A DNA stretch of 64,000 nt from Flavobacteriaceae bacterium UBA6268 (GTDB lineage: Bacteria; Bacteroidota; Bacteroidia; Flavobacteriales; Flavobacteriaceae), in assembly GCA_002440705.1 (NCBI GenBank), contig DJVA01000064.1, positions 1 to 64,000 of the forward strand, read 5' to 3'. The notes under the pieces were generated by a model. It was given only the letters and a program-made list of their open reading frames with translations, searched no databases and was not told the origin of the DNA. This document shows positions 9,406 through 17,449 of the stretch, one piece after another. Each line of letters begins with the position of its first letter. Position 1 is the first letter of the stretch. The position numbers were made by a program, and so were the translations under genes.

Positions 9406-10476
9406 ATGCCTTCCCAACCCATCAAGGGCCGTGGTGCCCAAAAACAGGTTCACAACAAATTTTTTGAACATCGCCACGATACGCTGGACGAGTACCTCAA
9501 CTTTTGTGAAGTGGAAGGCGAAACCGCCGATACCAACAAAACCAAGTACATCGAGGTATTCCCGAAGACTTTTGTAAACAAGGTAGAGAGTCCCGACATT
9601 GGGATGGGGTATTCAGCCAATCCTTATCAAGGTTGCGAGCACGGCTGTGTGTATTGCTATGCCCGAAACAGTCATGAATATTGGGGCTATGGGGCAGGGC
9701 TCGATTTTGAGCGCAACATTTTAGTGAAAAAAAACGCGCCCCAATTGTTGGAGGAAACCCTGCAGCGCAAGAATTGGCAGGGGGATACCATCGTGTTTTC
9801 CGGAAATACGGATTGTTACCAACCCATCGAACGGAAACTGGAAATCACGCGCGAGTGCTTAAAACGCATGTTCCAATGGAAAAACCCCACGGGCATCATC
9901 ACTAAAAATGCCTTGATCTTAAGGGATTTGGACATCTTGAAGGAAATGGCCAAATACCAAACCATTGTGGTAAGTATCTCCATCACTTCCTTGAAAGAAT
10001 CGACCAGACGATTGTTGGAGCCTCGAACCTCGAGCATCCAAAACCGACTGAAAGCCGTTGAAATCCTATCCTCCCACAACATCCCGGTCAATGTGATGAT
10101 AGCGCCCGTCATTCCGTCGCTGAACAGTCATGAAATCCTTCCCCTCATTGAAAAAGTAGCTTCTTTGGGCGCCCAGAGTGTTGCGCATACAGTGGTTCGG
10201 TTGAACGGACAAATTGCGACCATTTTTGAAGACTGGGTGCGCAAGACCCTGCCCGACCGTGCCGATCGGATCCTGCACCAAATTGCGGAATGCCACGATG
10301 GGAAACTCAACGACAGCCGATGGGGAAAACGCATTAAAGGGGAGGGCATTGTAGCCCAGCAGATTGCCGATACCATGGCCTTGGGAAAGAAACGTTTTTT
10401 GAGCGGGAGGAAAATCGCCCCAATGGACCGAAGTCATTATTTACAATTGAAGGACCCCCAGATGAAGCTATTTTAA
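9406..10476 (+). CDS. PA0069/Rv2578c family radical SAM protein
   Basis: A 356-aa cytosolic radical SAM protein related to spore photoproduct lyase. The [4Fe-4S]/SAM motif CxxxCxxC is seen in GCEHGCVYCYARNSHEYWG (about residues 76-94), followed by the family-typical GLDFERNI segment. The PA0069/Rv2578c group is widespread but its reaction is unknown. It has its own promoter with a palindromic operator in the spacer and runs convergent to plsC with a 4-bp overlap at the 3' ends. Confidence 0.88.
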   Translation: MPSQPIKGRGAQKQVHNKFFEHRHDTLDEYLNFCEVEGETADTNKTKYIEVFPKTFVNKVESPDIGMGYSANPYQGCEHGCVYCYARNSHEYWGYGAGLDFERNILVKKNAPQLLEETLQRKNWQGDTIVFSGNTDCYQPIERKLEITRECLKRMFQWKNPTGIITKNALILRDLDILKEMAKYQTIVVSISITSLKESTRRLLEPRTSSIQNRLKAVEILSSHNIPVNVMIAPVIPSLNSHEILPLIEKVASLGAQSVAHTVVRLNGQIATIFEDWVRKTLPDRADRILHQIAECHDGKLNDSRWGKRIKGEGIVAQQIADTMALGKKRFLSGRKIAPMDRSHYLQLKDPQMKLF

Positions 10477-11222
10477 ACGACTTTGGATTTGATCAGCGCC
10501 TCTAGCTTGTCAATCAATTCTTGAGTGCCATAATCCGAGACCTTGAATGCTGGATGCACATAAAAAGTGAGGTGGGTAAACATGGGGATGGGGAATAAGC
10601 CGTAACGTTGCAGTTTCCAGGAGTTATTGATGGAAATGGGCAATACATGGGCCTCTGGTGCATGTTCGAAAAGCGTAAGCAATCCTTTGCGATGGAATTT
10701 CTTGGGTTTGCCATCCCTACTTCGGGTACCTTCCGGAAAAATGACCATGCTTCGATGGTATTTTGAAATGTACTGAGCGGCTTTTATGATTTCGCCGGTG
10801 GCTTGATCGGGATTGTTGCGATCAATCAAAACCGAGCCTCCCTTCCTTAGATTGTAGGACACGGTTGGAATGCCCTTGCCCAACTCTTTTTTGGAAATGA
10901 ACTTAGGATGAATTTTCCGAAGGAACCAAATAATAGGAGGAATGTCCCACATGCTTTGATGGTTGGAAACGATGATGATAGGAACATTCCTTGGAATGGG
11001 AGCGCTCTTTTGAAACCGGATGGTGGTACCCAATACATGTAAGATAACGACCAAAAGCCCGTTGAAAATACCCACGCTACGTTTCTGGGCAGCATACCCA
11101 AAGAGTCTCATGCAAATCCTTTGGATGGGATCAAAAACGAGCAACAGCAACCCAAACAACAAGTAAAAGATTGCTGAAAAAGGATAGCTTATGAGTTTCA
11201 ACAGGACCTTCATGTACTTCAA
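10473..11222 (-). CDS. plsC: 1-acyl-sn-glycerol-3-phosphate acyltransferase
   Basis: A 249-aa membrane-associated acyltransferase making phosphatidic acid from lysophosphatidic acid. The catalytic NHxxxxD motif is N87-H88 to D93 (SNHQSMWD), and the substrate-binding FPEGTRS motif is residues 162-168. A hydrophobic N-terminal segment (about 8-30) anchors it to the inner membrane. Family-typical length. It follows the bacilliredoxin gene on the minus strand after a strong terminator, so it probably has its own promoter or depends on read-through. Confidence 0.88.
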   Translation of the reverse strand: MKYMKVLLKLISYPFSAIFYLLFGLLLLVFDPIQRICMRLFGYAAQKRSVGIFNGLLVVILHVLGTTIRFQKSAPIPRNVPIIIVSNHQSMWDIPPIIWFLRKIHPKFISKKELGKGIPTVSYNLRKGGSVLIDRNNPDQATGEIIKAAQYISKYHRSMVIFPEGTRSRDGKPKKFHRKGLLTLFEHAPEAHVLPISINNSWKLQRYGLFPIPMFTHLTFYVHPAFKVSDYGTQELIDKLEALIKSKVV

Positions 11223-11226
11223 AAAT

Positions 11227-11254
11227 AAAAAAACCGCCTCGAATTTCGGGCGGT
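11227..11254 (-). terminator. Rho-independent terminator of the bacilliredoxin gene
   Basis: Read on the minus strand, ACCGCC (11254-11249) and GGCGGT (11238-11233) form a stem followed by a run of seven T. It lies 26 bp after the stop at 11280 and ends just before the plsC start. Confidence 0.7.
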
Positions 11255-11279
11255 ATTAATTATCGTTTTTCACGAAATG

Positions 11280-11690
11280 CTAGCAATATTCGTTGAAGGC
11301 CGCTTTGAGGTTTTCGGCAATCATTTCGGCGCTACGTCCCTCGATATGGTGACGCTCCAACATATGCACCAATTCCCCGTCCTTGAACAAAGCCATGGAG
11401 GGAGAGCTTGGGGGGAAGGGCACCATCAAGGCTCGGGCAGCATCTACCGCTTCAAAATCGACTCCTGCAAATACCGTTACCAAACGATCGGGAGTTTTGG
11501 CATTTTGAAGGGAAAGCCGAGCGCCTGGTCTGGCATTGGCAGCGGCACAACCGCAAACGGAGTTGACCACGACCAAAACCGTTCCATCCTGATGGATGGC
11601 TTCATCTACTTCATCGGCTGTAAAAAGTTCGGCAAAACCAATTCGGGTCAGATCTTCACGCATGGGCTTTACCAATTCTGCTGGGTACAT
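11280..11690 (-). CDS. BrxA/BrxB family bacilliredoxin
   Basis: A 136-aa cytosolic thioredoxin-like protein with the bacilliredoxin CxC active site (C46-G-C48 in NSVCGCAAANARPG). In Bacillus such proteins remove bacillithiol from mixed disulfides; Bacteroidota commonly carry homologues. The start at MYPAEL (11690) fits the family N-terminus. The longer frame would run through the promoter -7 box at 11723-11730. It is divergent from the DnaJ-like gene, with a shared palindrome between them at 11763-11775. Confidence 0.87.
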   Translation of the reverse strand: MYPAELVKPMREDLTRIGFAELFTADEVDEAIHQDGTVLVVVNSVCGCAAANARPGARLSLQNAKTPDRLVTVFAGVDFEAVDAARALMVPFPPSSPSMALFKDGELVHMLERHHIEGRSAEMIAENLKAAFNEYC

Positions 11691-11722
11691 ATTCTTGTTT
11701 TTAAAGTGTAACAATGAGACGG

Positions 11723-11730
11723 CAAAGATA
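11723..11730 (-). promoter_or_regulatory. -7 promoter element of the bacilliredoxin gene
   Basis: Minus-strand TATCTTTG, a perfect TAnnTTTG match, 32 bp upstream of the ATG at 11690. No convincing -33 TTG was found. Confidence 0.55.
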
Positions 11731-11762
11731 ACCAATTTAGGCATGAAAGTTCTTAAAACTAT

Positions 11763-11793
11763 CTAAAGACTTTAGCATTATTGGCTATCTTTG
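11763..11793 (+). promoter_or_regulatory. -7 element of the DnaJ-like gene with upstream palindrome
   Basis: TATCTTTG (11786-11793) lies 30 bp before the ATG at 11824. Ten bases upstream is the perfect palindrome CTAAAG-A-CTTTAG (11763-11775), which lies between this promoter and the divergent bacilliredoxin promoter and could control both. Confidence 0.5.
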
Positions 11794-11823
11794 GCCTAAC
11801 AATTAATTTATGGATTTCACTGA

Positions 11824-12564
11824 ATGATACGTTGGTTTTTGGCCATTTTGGGATATACCTTTTTTCGATTCCCTGGAGCAATCCTAGGGTTTATTGTTGG
11901 AAGTTTGCTTGATGGTGTCAATTGGGGAAAGTCTACCTCTGGAGGAGGAAACCGATCATTTAGCCAGCAAAAGGATCGCGTAACCCCGGCCGATTTTGAA
12001 CTCAATCTACTGTCCTTGGCCTCTCTCGTCATCAAGGCCGATGGCACGGTAAATCAAAGTGAACTGGATTATGTAAGGCACTATTTTGTACAGGCCTATG
12101 GGAAGGATCGGGCCAATGCCACTTTTAAGGTGTTCAATGAAGTCATCAAAAATAGAGGTATTTCGGCAGCACACATTGGTATTCTCTTTCGACAGCGCAT
12201 GCGCTACGAATCGCGGTTGCAAGTCTTGCACTTTCTGTTCAGTATTGCAAAGGCCGATGGATACGTTTCGAACCCGGAGGTTCAGGAAATTTCCAAGATT
12301 GCGGGGTTCATGAGTATACAGATGCGCGATTTTGAAAGCATCAAGGCCATGTTCTTCAGCAATCCTGATAGCGCTTATAAAATATTGGAAGTGGAAAGGG
12401 ATGCTTCCATTTCGGACATCAAAAAGGCCTATCGCGAAATGGTGAAAAAATACCACCCAGACAAATTGCAGCACATGGATGAAGTGTATCGAAAAGGTGC
12501 TGAAGAAAAATTCCGCAAGGTTCAAGAAGCCTACGAACAATTGCAAAAAGAAAAAGGTTTTTAG
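11824..12564 (+). CDS. TerB/DjlA-like DnaJ-domain co-chaperone
   Basis: A 246-aa protein with a short hydrophobic, possibly membrane-associated N-terminus (residues 1-28), a glycine/serine linker, a TerB-like helical domain (about 55-170, with acidic KADGTVNQSE and KADGYVSNPE repeats as in TerB metal-binding loops), and a C-terminal J-domain (about 180-246) with the HPD tripeptide at H211-D213. The arrangement matches DjlA-type membrane J-proteins, which stimulate DnaK. It is divergent from the bacilliredoxin. The client is unknown. Confidence 0.88.
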   Translation: MIRWFLAILGYTFFRFPGAILGFIVGSLLDGVNWGKSTSGGGNRSFSQQKDRVTPADFELNLLSLASLVIKADGTVNQSELDYVRHYFVQAYGKDRANATFKVFNEVIKNRGISAAHIGILFRQRMRYESRLQVLHFLFSIAKADGYVSNPEVQEISKIAGFMSIQMRDFESIKAMFFSNPDSAYKILEVERDASISDIKKAYREMVKKYHPDKLQHMDEVYRKGAEEKFRKVQEAYEQLQKEKGF

Positions 12565-12597
12565 TAAGGATTTTACTTGCGGCACTACTAAAAACCC

Positions 12598-13035
12598 ATG
12601 GAAAAAACATTCATAGTATTCGTCTGTCTCTTTAGCAGTTTGTTGCTGCAATCGCAAGAAAATTTCAACACCAAAAAAGGCATCGCCATCGATGGGTATG
12701 ACGTGGTTTCTTATTTTGAAGGAAAGGCTGAAAAAGGCAGTGATCAATTCAGTGCAGTCCATGAGGGGGTTACCTTTTGGTTTACCAATGAAGCGCACCA
12801 AATGGCCTTTCAAGAACATCCAGACCAATACGTCCCTCAATACGGTGGTTATTGCGCCTATGCCATGGCCAAAAATGGTGCAAAGGTTTCCATCAACCCC
12901 AAAACGTACCTTATTACAGATCACAAGCTTTATCTTTTCTACAACAGTTGGGGTACCAACACCCTCAAAAAGTGGCAAGAGGAAGATCCCGAGGCACTGA
13001 AGGAGGCTGCCGATGAACATTGGGAACACCAATAA
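12598..13035 (+). CDS. Exported YHS-domain protein
   Basis: A 145-aa protein with a signal peptide (about residues 1-19) and a YHS-type domain: GIAIDGYDVVSYFEG followed by FTNEAHQMAFQEHPDQYVPQYGGYCAYAMAKNG. YHS domains are found on metal-linked proteins such as copper ATPases; this form is typical of exported Bacteroidota proteins. It lies 33 bp after the DnaJ-like gene and just upstream of two DtxR-family genes and feoB. A link to metal handling is therefore plausible but is inference from context. Confidence 0.8.
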   Translation: MEKTFIVFVCLFSSLLLQSQENFNTKKGIAIDGYDVVSYFEGKAEKGSDQFSAVHEGVTFWFTNEAHQMAFQEHPDQYVPQYGGYCAYAMAKNGAKVSINPKTYLITDHKLYLFYNSWGTNTLKKWQEEDPEALKEAADEHWEHQ

Positions 13036-13076
13036 AATTAGATAATACACAATCATTAACAAAAAGATGGTTATTA

Positions 13077-13109
13077 TTTTAGATTTGTCTAAAAATATTT
13101 TTACCTTTG
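13077..13109 (+). promoter_or_regulatory. Candidate DtxR/MntR operator overlapping the promoter of the metalloregulator
   Basis: TTTTAGA-TTTG-TCTAAAA (13077-13094) is a perfect 7-bp inverted repeat with a 4-bp spacer, the geometry of DtxR/MntR/IdeR operators. It precedes the -7 box TACCTTTG (13102-13109) and covers the -33 zone, and the regulator gene starts at 13114. Autoregulation, and control of the whole mntR-feoB run, is the natural inference. Confidence 0.65.
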
Positions 13110-13113
13110 CCTT

Positions 13114-13779
13114 ATGTTTACATTGGCCGAGGAAAATTATTTGAAGACCATTTACCACCTAGAATCCCTTTTCGGTGAAGGAGTGAGTACCAATGCCATT
13201 GCGGAAAAATTGGAAACCAAGCCCTCCTCGGTGACCGACATGGTTCAGAAGTTGGCCGATAAAAAGCTGCTTACCTACATCAAATACAAAGGGACCTCCT
13301 TGACGGATTTGGGTAAGAAGGAGGCTACCAACATCATTCGAAAACATCGTTTGTGGGAAGTGTTCCTTTTGGAAAAACTTCAGTTTCAATGGCACGAAGT
13401 TCATGAGATTGCCGAGCAATTGGAGCACATCCAATCCGAAGAGCTCGTCGATCGCCTCGATGCCTTCTTGGGTTATCCCACTACCGATCCCCACGGCGAT
13501 CCCATTCCGGACAAAAACGGGTACTTTAAGGCAACCGATAAGAAACTGTTGGCCTCCATGAAGGTCTCCGAACAAGGAATTTGTGTTGGCGTAAAAGACT
13601 CCGACGATGAATTCCTTAAATACCTAGACAAGAAAAACATCGCCATTGGCTCAATGATTACCCTATTGGCCAAGGAAGACTTTGACCATTCACTCCACAT
13701 CAAAGTGGACGATCATTCGTTCTTCATTACAAAGGCCATTTCCGAAAACCTCTTTGTGAAAAGCCATGAATCTGAGTAA
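13114..13779 (+). CDS. Metal-dependent transcriptional regulator, DtxR/MntR family
   Basis: A 221-aa cytosolic repressor. An N-terminal winged helix (about residues 1-65, with the TNAIAEKLETKPSSVTDMVQKL recognition region) is followed by the metal-binding and dimerisation domain (RKHRLWEVFLLEKLQFQWHEVHEIAEQLEH, H and E ligands about residues 75-110), the signature YPTTDPHGDPIP, and a C-terminal SH3/FeoA-like domain. It probably senses Fe(II) or Mn(II). The operator-like inverted repeat in its promoter suggests autoregulation. Its 3' end overlaps the next gene, a membrane-anchored paralogue, by 14 bp. Which metal it senses cannot be told from sequence. Confidence 0.88.
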   Translation: MFTLAEENYLKTIYHLESLFGEGVSTNAIAEKLETKPSSVTDMVQKLADKKLLTYIKYKGTSLTDLGKKEATNIIRKHRLWEVFLLEKLQFQWHEVHEIAEQLEHIQSEELVDRLDAFLGYPTTDPHGDPIPDKNGYFKATDKKLLASMKVSEQGICVGVKDSDDEFLKYLDKKNIAIGSMITLLAKEDFDHSLHIKVDDHSFFITKAISENLFVKSHESE

Positions 13780-14791
13780 TCCTATACAAAACTTATTGCT
13801 TTTTGCAGCCCTGGCCCTATTCCTATATTTATTTTTCAGGCCTGTGAACGGTTGGTATTGGATTATCAAAAACAATCTAAACTCGAACAGAAAAGTGGTC
13901 ATAGAGGACCTTTTAAAGCAACTCTACACCTCTGAGAATGCGGGCACACTCATCACCACAAACGACCTAACACTTCGACTGAAATACAAAAACCACCAAA
14001 TTATCGAGGTGTTACAGGAAATGGCCTTAACTGAATTGATTGTCTTGGCTGGCGATCAAATTCAGCTAACACCCCTTGGAAGGGAGTATGCCGTAAAGAT
14101 TGTTAGGGTTCACCGTCTTTGGGAAAAATATTTGGCGGAAAAAACGGGTTTTGATAAGTCGGAATGGCATCACAGGGCAGAGGATATGGAACACCGTTTG
14201 GACCATGAAGCTACCAACGAACTAGCCGTGAAGTTGGGCAACCCCATCTTTGACCCGCATGGAGATCCCATTCCGTCCGAATTGGGGAATATGGCAGAAA
14301 TTACGGGGAGTTCCATGGTAAATTTGCCTGTGAATACGTTAGGGAAAATCGTTCATATTGAAGACGAACCGGATGTAATCTATAAGCAAATACTTGCCGA
14401 AAACATCCACATAGGATCCCAGATCCGTATTGTAGAAAATACAAATAAACGGGTGGTTTTCTATTCGGAAGGAGAAGAGTTTATCTTGGCACCCATTGTG
14501 GCTGCCAACCTTACCGTGGAGCCCTTGGATGCCGCCTCAATATTGGAGGAAGACGCCGTTCGTTTATCGAGTTTACAACAAAATGAAATGGCCGAAATCC
14601 TCGGGATCTCAAAAGAATGTCGGGGCGAAAGCCGTAGGCGTCTTTTGGATTTGGGATTTGTAAGGGGTACTCCCATCCAGATAGATTTGGTGTCACCCTT
14701 AAGCGATACCAAAGCCTATCTTGTAAAAGGTTCTTCCATTGCATTGCGTACCGACCAAGCGGCCAAAGTACTGATTAAAAAGCTAGGATGA
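13766..14791 (+). CDS. Membrane-anchored DtxR-like/FeoA fusion protein
   Basis: A 341-aa fusion upstream of feoB. Residues ~8-28 form one transmembrane helix. Residues ~40-100 resemble a winged helix, ending in a positively charged wing. Residues ~105-175 match the DtxR metal-binding/dimerisation domain, including the diagnostic DPHGDPIP. An SH3-like region follows at ~180-260, and residues ~265-341 are a canonical FeoA domain (LLDLGFVRGTPIQI...KGSSIALRTDQA). The start overlaps the soluble DtxR gene by 14 bp, and the stop overlaps the feoB start as ATGA, so the three are coupled. A DNA-binding repressor fixed to the membrane would be unusual. The alternative is a metal-sensing FeoA partner of FeoB derived from a regulator. 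Confidence 0.83.
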   Translation: MNLSNPIQNLLLFAALALFLYLFFRPVNGWYWIIKNNLNSNRKVVIEDLLKQLYTSENAGTLITTNDLTLRLKYKNHQIIEVLQEMALTELIVLAGDQIQLTPLGREYAVKIVRVHRLWEKYLAEKTGFDKSEWHHRAEDMEHRLDHEATNELAVKLGNPIFDPHGDPIPSELGNMAEITGSSMVNLPVNTLGKIVHIEDEPDVIYKQILAENIHIGSQIRIVENTNKRVVFYSEGEEFILAPIVAANLTVEPLDAASILEEDAVRLSSLQQNEMAEILGISKECRGESRRRLLDLGFVRGTPIQIDLVSPLSDTKAYLVKGSSIALRTDQAAKVLIKKLG

Positions 14792-15564
14792 TGGAAAGCA
14801 AAAATTTAAAATCAGCTTGTGAAAGCTGCCCGCAATACAACCCAAATGGACTCAAAAAATTGGGTGTGGATGTGGAAAAATATGATTTTGTGGTTGCGCT
14901 GGCGGGCAATCCCAACACCGGAAAAAGTACAGTATTCAATGCGCTTACCGGATTAAGGCAGCATACCGGAAATTGGCCCGGCAAAACGGTTACACGTGCC
15001 GAAGGAGGCTTTCAATACAACGACCAAAAATACAAACTGGTCGATCTGCCGGGTACTTATTCATTACTTTCCACCTCTGAGGACGAAGAAGTAGCAAGGA
15101 ACTTTATCCTCTTTGGCAAGCCAGACGTGACGGTCATTGTGGTTGATGCAGGTAGGTTGGAGCGCAATTTAAACCTGGTCATTCAAATATTGGAAATTAC
15201 AAACAAGGCCGTTGTTTGCCTAAACTTGATGGACGAAGCCAAACGCAACCACATAGAAATCAATACCCGTGCCTTGGCCAAGCGTTTGGGAGTTCCTGTG
15301 GTAGCTGCCAGTGCGCGTTTTAACGAAGGTATTCCCGAACTCATCAATGTGGTGAGTGAAGTAGCCAATGGAACGATTGTGTGCAAGCCCCATCGCATCA
15401 AGAACGTTCCAAAACACATTGACGAAGCTGTAAAAAAATTGAGTGAGGCCCTTAAAAAGCAATTCCCCACACTTCCCAATAGCCGATGGATTGCCTTTCG
15501 ATTGTTGGAAGGCGACCAACGGGTTTTGGAAGCGTTACGAACAGAAGAATTCAACCCCTCATGA
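14788..15564 (+). CDS. feoB: FeoB N-terminal part: cytosolic G-domain (split feoB)
   Basis: A 258-aa protein matching the N-terminal cytosolic third of the Fe(II) transporter FeoB. A Cys-bearing leader (CESCPQY) is followed by the GTPase motifs G1 GNPNTGKST, G3 LPGTYSL and G4 NLMDEAK, and by the helical GDI-like region ending RLLEGDQRVLEALR. The frame stops at 15564 with TGA inside ATGA. The membrane part continues in the -1 frame from the ATG at 15561. One extra base in the C-run at 15555-15558 would restore a single reading frame of ~730 aa. It is either a real two-gene FeoB or a frameshift. Confidence 0.85.
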   Translation: MMESKNLKSACESCPQYNPNGLKKLGVDVEKYDFVVALAGNPNTGKSTVFNALTGLRQHTGNWPGKTVTRAEGGFQYNDQKYKLVDLPGTYSLLSTSEDEEVARNFILFGKPDVTVIVVDAGRLERNLNLVIQILEITNKAVVCLNLMDEAKRNHIEINTRALAKRLGVPVVAASARFNEGIPELINVVSEVANGTIVCKPHRIKNVPKHIDEAVKKLSEALKKQFPTLPNSRWIAFRLLEGDQRVLEALRTEEFNPS

Positions 15565-16976
15565 GTGCTGCCGACAAAATCATCGAAATGTCCAATGAGC
15601 TCCGCTGGCGACTTGGAAATGAGTTTCACGACGAAATTACGGAAGGCATTTACGCCGATGCCCATGAAATTGTAGCAGAAACAGTTACTACCGATTCCAG
15701 AAAAGGCCGAAATGCTGCCGATATTGCTATAGACAAAATCGTTACCAGTAAAATTTGGGGGTTCCCCATCATGTTTTTGATTTTGGCCATCGTACTTTGG
15801 ATAACCATCATTGGGGCCAATTATCCTTCCTCATGGCTGGCCAGCCTACTTTTGGATACCATTCACCCAGCACTGAAGGACGGTGCAAATTACCTGAACT
15901 TTCCTTGGTGGCTTTCAGGGTTTTTGATAGATGGGGTATATTTGGCCTTGGCGTGGGTCATTTCGGTTATGTTGCCCCCAATGGCCATCTTTTTCCCGTT
16001 ATTTACCTTACTGGAAGACTTTGGATACCTTCCTAGGGTTGCCTTCAATTTGGACTACCTCTTCAAAAAGGCAGGGGCCCACGGCAAACAAGCCCTTACC
16101 ATGAGCATGGGTTTTGGATGCAATGCTGCTGGTGTGGTGGCTACCCGAATTATTGACAGTCCAAGGGAGCGCTTGATTGCAATTATTACCAACAATTTTT
16201 CTTTATGCAACGGACGATGGCCCACCCAAATCCTTATTGCTACCATTTTTATTGGGGCCATAGTCCCCAGTGTATTTTCAGGAGTTGCTGCGGTAGCGGC
16301 GGTTATTGGTATAGCCGTTCTAGGCATGGGATTTATGTTTTTTAGTTCCTGGGCATTATCAAAAACCTTATTGAAAGGCGAAGTTTCCACTTTCAACCTG
16401 GAGTTACCACCCTACCGGCCTCCCCGATTTTGGAAAACCTTATATACCTCGCTCATTGACCGTACTTTGATTGTACTCTGGCGAGCTATTGTATTTGCGG
16501 CACCAGCTGGAGCCGTTATATGGCTTATTTCAAATATTGATATAGACGGTTACAGTATAGCCTATTGGATGATTCATGCTTTGGACGGATTTGGATGGTT
16601 ATTGGGACTCAACGGAGTGATTTTGGTGGCTTACATTGTGGCCATCCCTGCCAATGAAATTGTTATCCCCACCATTTTGATGCTTACCGTTTTGGTAACC
16701 GGCATCCATGCCGGTGAAGGGGCTGGCGTAATGTTCGAGCTGGGTTCGGCTTCAGAAACTGGGGAACTTCTTAGCGCGGGGGGGTGGACTCTGCTTACTG
16801 CGATTAACCTGATGCTCTTCAGTTTGCTTCATAACCCTTGCAGTACCACCATTTATACCATCTACAAGGAAACCAAAAGTTTTAAATGGACTACTGTAGC
16901 AACATTAATGCCTGTATTTATGGGTTTCGTTGTTACTTTTCTCGTGGCACAATTGTGGCGCATATTCTTCCAATAA
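15561..16976 (+). CDS. feoB: FeoB C-terminal part: membrane permease domain (split feoB)
   Basis: A 471-aa membrane protein carrying the remainder of FeoB: the SNELRW linker, about ten membrane segments and the Gate motifs (MGFGCNAAGVVATR, LFSLLHNPCSTTIYT). It has no G-domain of its own, so it needs the preceding gene product. The ATG at 15561 overlaps the preceding stop as ATGA, an arrangement that can allow coupled translation. The upstream part of this frame (15486-15560) reads out of phase with the conserved protein and is not counted. Ferrous iron import is the expected role of the pair. Confidence 0.85.
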   Translation: MSAADKIIEMSNELRWRLGNEFHDEITEGIYADAHEIVAETVTTDSRKGRNAADIAIDKIVTSKIWGFPIMFLILAIVLWITIIGANYPSSWLASLLLDTIHPALKDGANYLNFPWWLSGFLIDGVYLALAWVISVMLPPMAIFFPLFTLLEDFGYLPRVAFNLDYLFKKAGAHGKQALTMSMGFGCNAAGVVATRIIDSPRERLIAIITNNFSLCNGRWPTQILIATIFIGAIVPSVFSGVAAVAAVIGIAVLGMGFMFFSSWALSKTLLKGEVSTFNLELPPYRPPRFWKTLYTSLIDRTLIVLWRAIVFAAPAGAVIWLISNIDIDGYSIAYWMIHALDGFGWLLGLNGVILVAYIVAIPANEIVIPTILMLTVLVTGIHAGEGAGVMFELGSASETGELLSAGGWTLLTAINLMLFSLLHNPCSTTIYTIYKETKSFKWTTVATLMPVFMGFVVTFLVAQLWRIFFQ

Positions 16977-17035
16977 CCAATGTTTTTAAAAATTGGCACT
17001 ATTTTTTCTAAATGGAATTCACAAAAGCTTATATC

Positions 17036-17449
17036 ATGAAAAATCATTTGCTCCTATTACTGTGTGTGTTTTCGCTTACAGCAGTAGCACAGGATTCTCT
17101 GCTCGAAGCTCCTAAAATTGCCATTCGGATGCATGTTGGCGAAACGATTCAACTTAAGGGAAATCGTATTACTTTTTTAGCGGTAACCGAAGATTCCCGG
17201 TGTCCAAAAAATGTGAATTGCATTTGGGCAGGCAGGGCGATCGTTTTATTGAAAATTACGGATGTGTCTGGAATGACTTCAGAAAAATCCATCATCATTG
17301 GCCAAACCAAACCCAACGAATCCAAAACAAAGGTTTTGCTTGAAAAAGAGGATTACACTTTTGAAGCTATTGCTCTAACACCCTATCCCGTTTATGAAGA
17401 AGAAATGGCGCCCTACACCTTACTCATCTCCGAAAAGAAGGTAGATTAA
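17036..17449 (+). CDS. Small exported hypothetical protein
   Basis: A 137-aa protein with a signal peptide (MKNHLLLLLCVFSLTAVAQ, cleavage after about residue 19) and one small beta-rich domain. The centre carries two cysteines in DSRCPKNVNCIWAGRA, a pattern seen in many uncharacterised Bacteroidota exported proteins. The ATG at 17036 is preferred over the ATG at 17012 because it starts directly with the signal peptide. It lies between the two Feo systems and converges with the Cys-rich small protein, their stop codons overlapping at 17446-17449. No function can be assigned. Confidence 0.65.
   Translation: MKNHLLLLLCVFSLTAVAQDSLLEAPKIAIRMHVGETIQLKGNRITFLAVTEDSRCPKNVNCIWAGRAIVLLKITDVSGMTSEKSIIIGQTKPNESKTKVLLEKEDYTFEAIALTPYPVYEEEMAPYTLLISEKKVD

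Noticed and set aside
12007..13158. Long minus-strand frame of 383 aa
   Set aside because: It is antisense to the clearly coding DnaJ-like and YHS genes and crosses the DtxR promoter and operator; its sequence resembles no protein family.
15486..15560. Upstream extension of the FeoB permease frame
   Set aside because: These 25 codons read out of phase with the conserved FeoB helical region, which is encoded in the other frame; they are not counted as protein.
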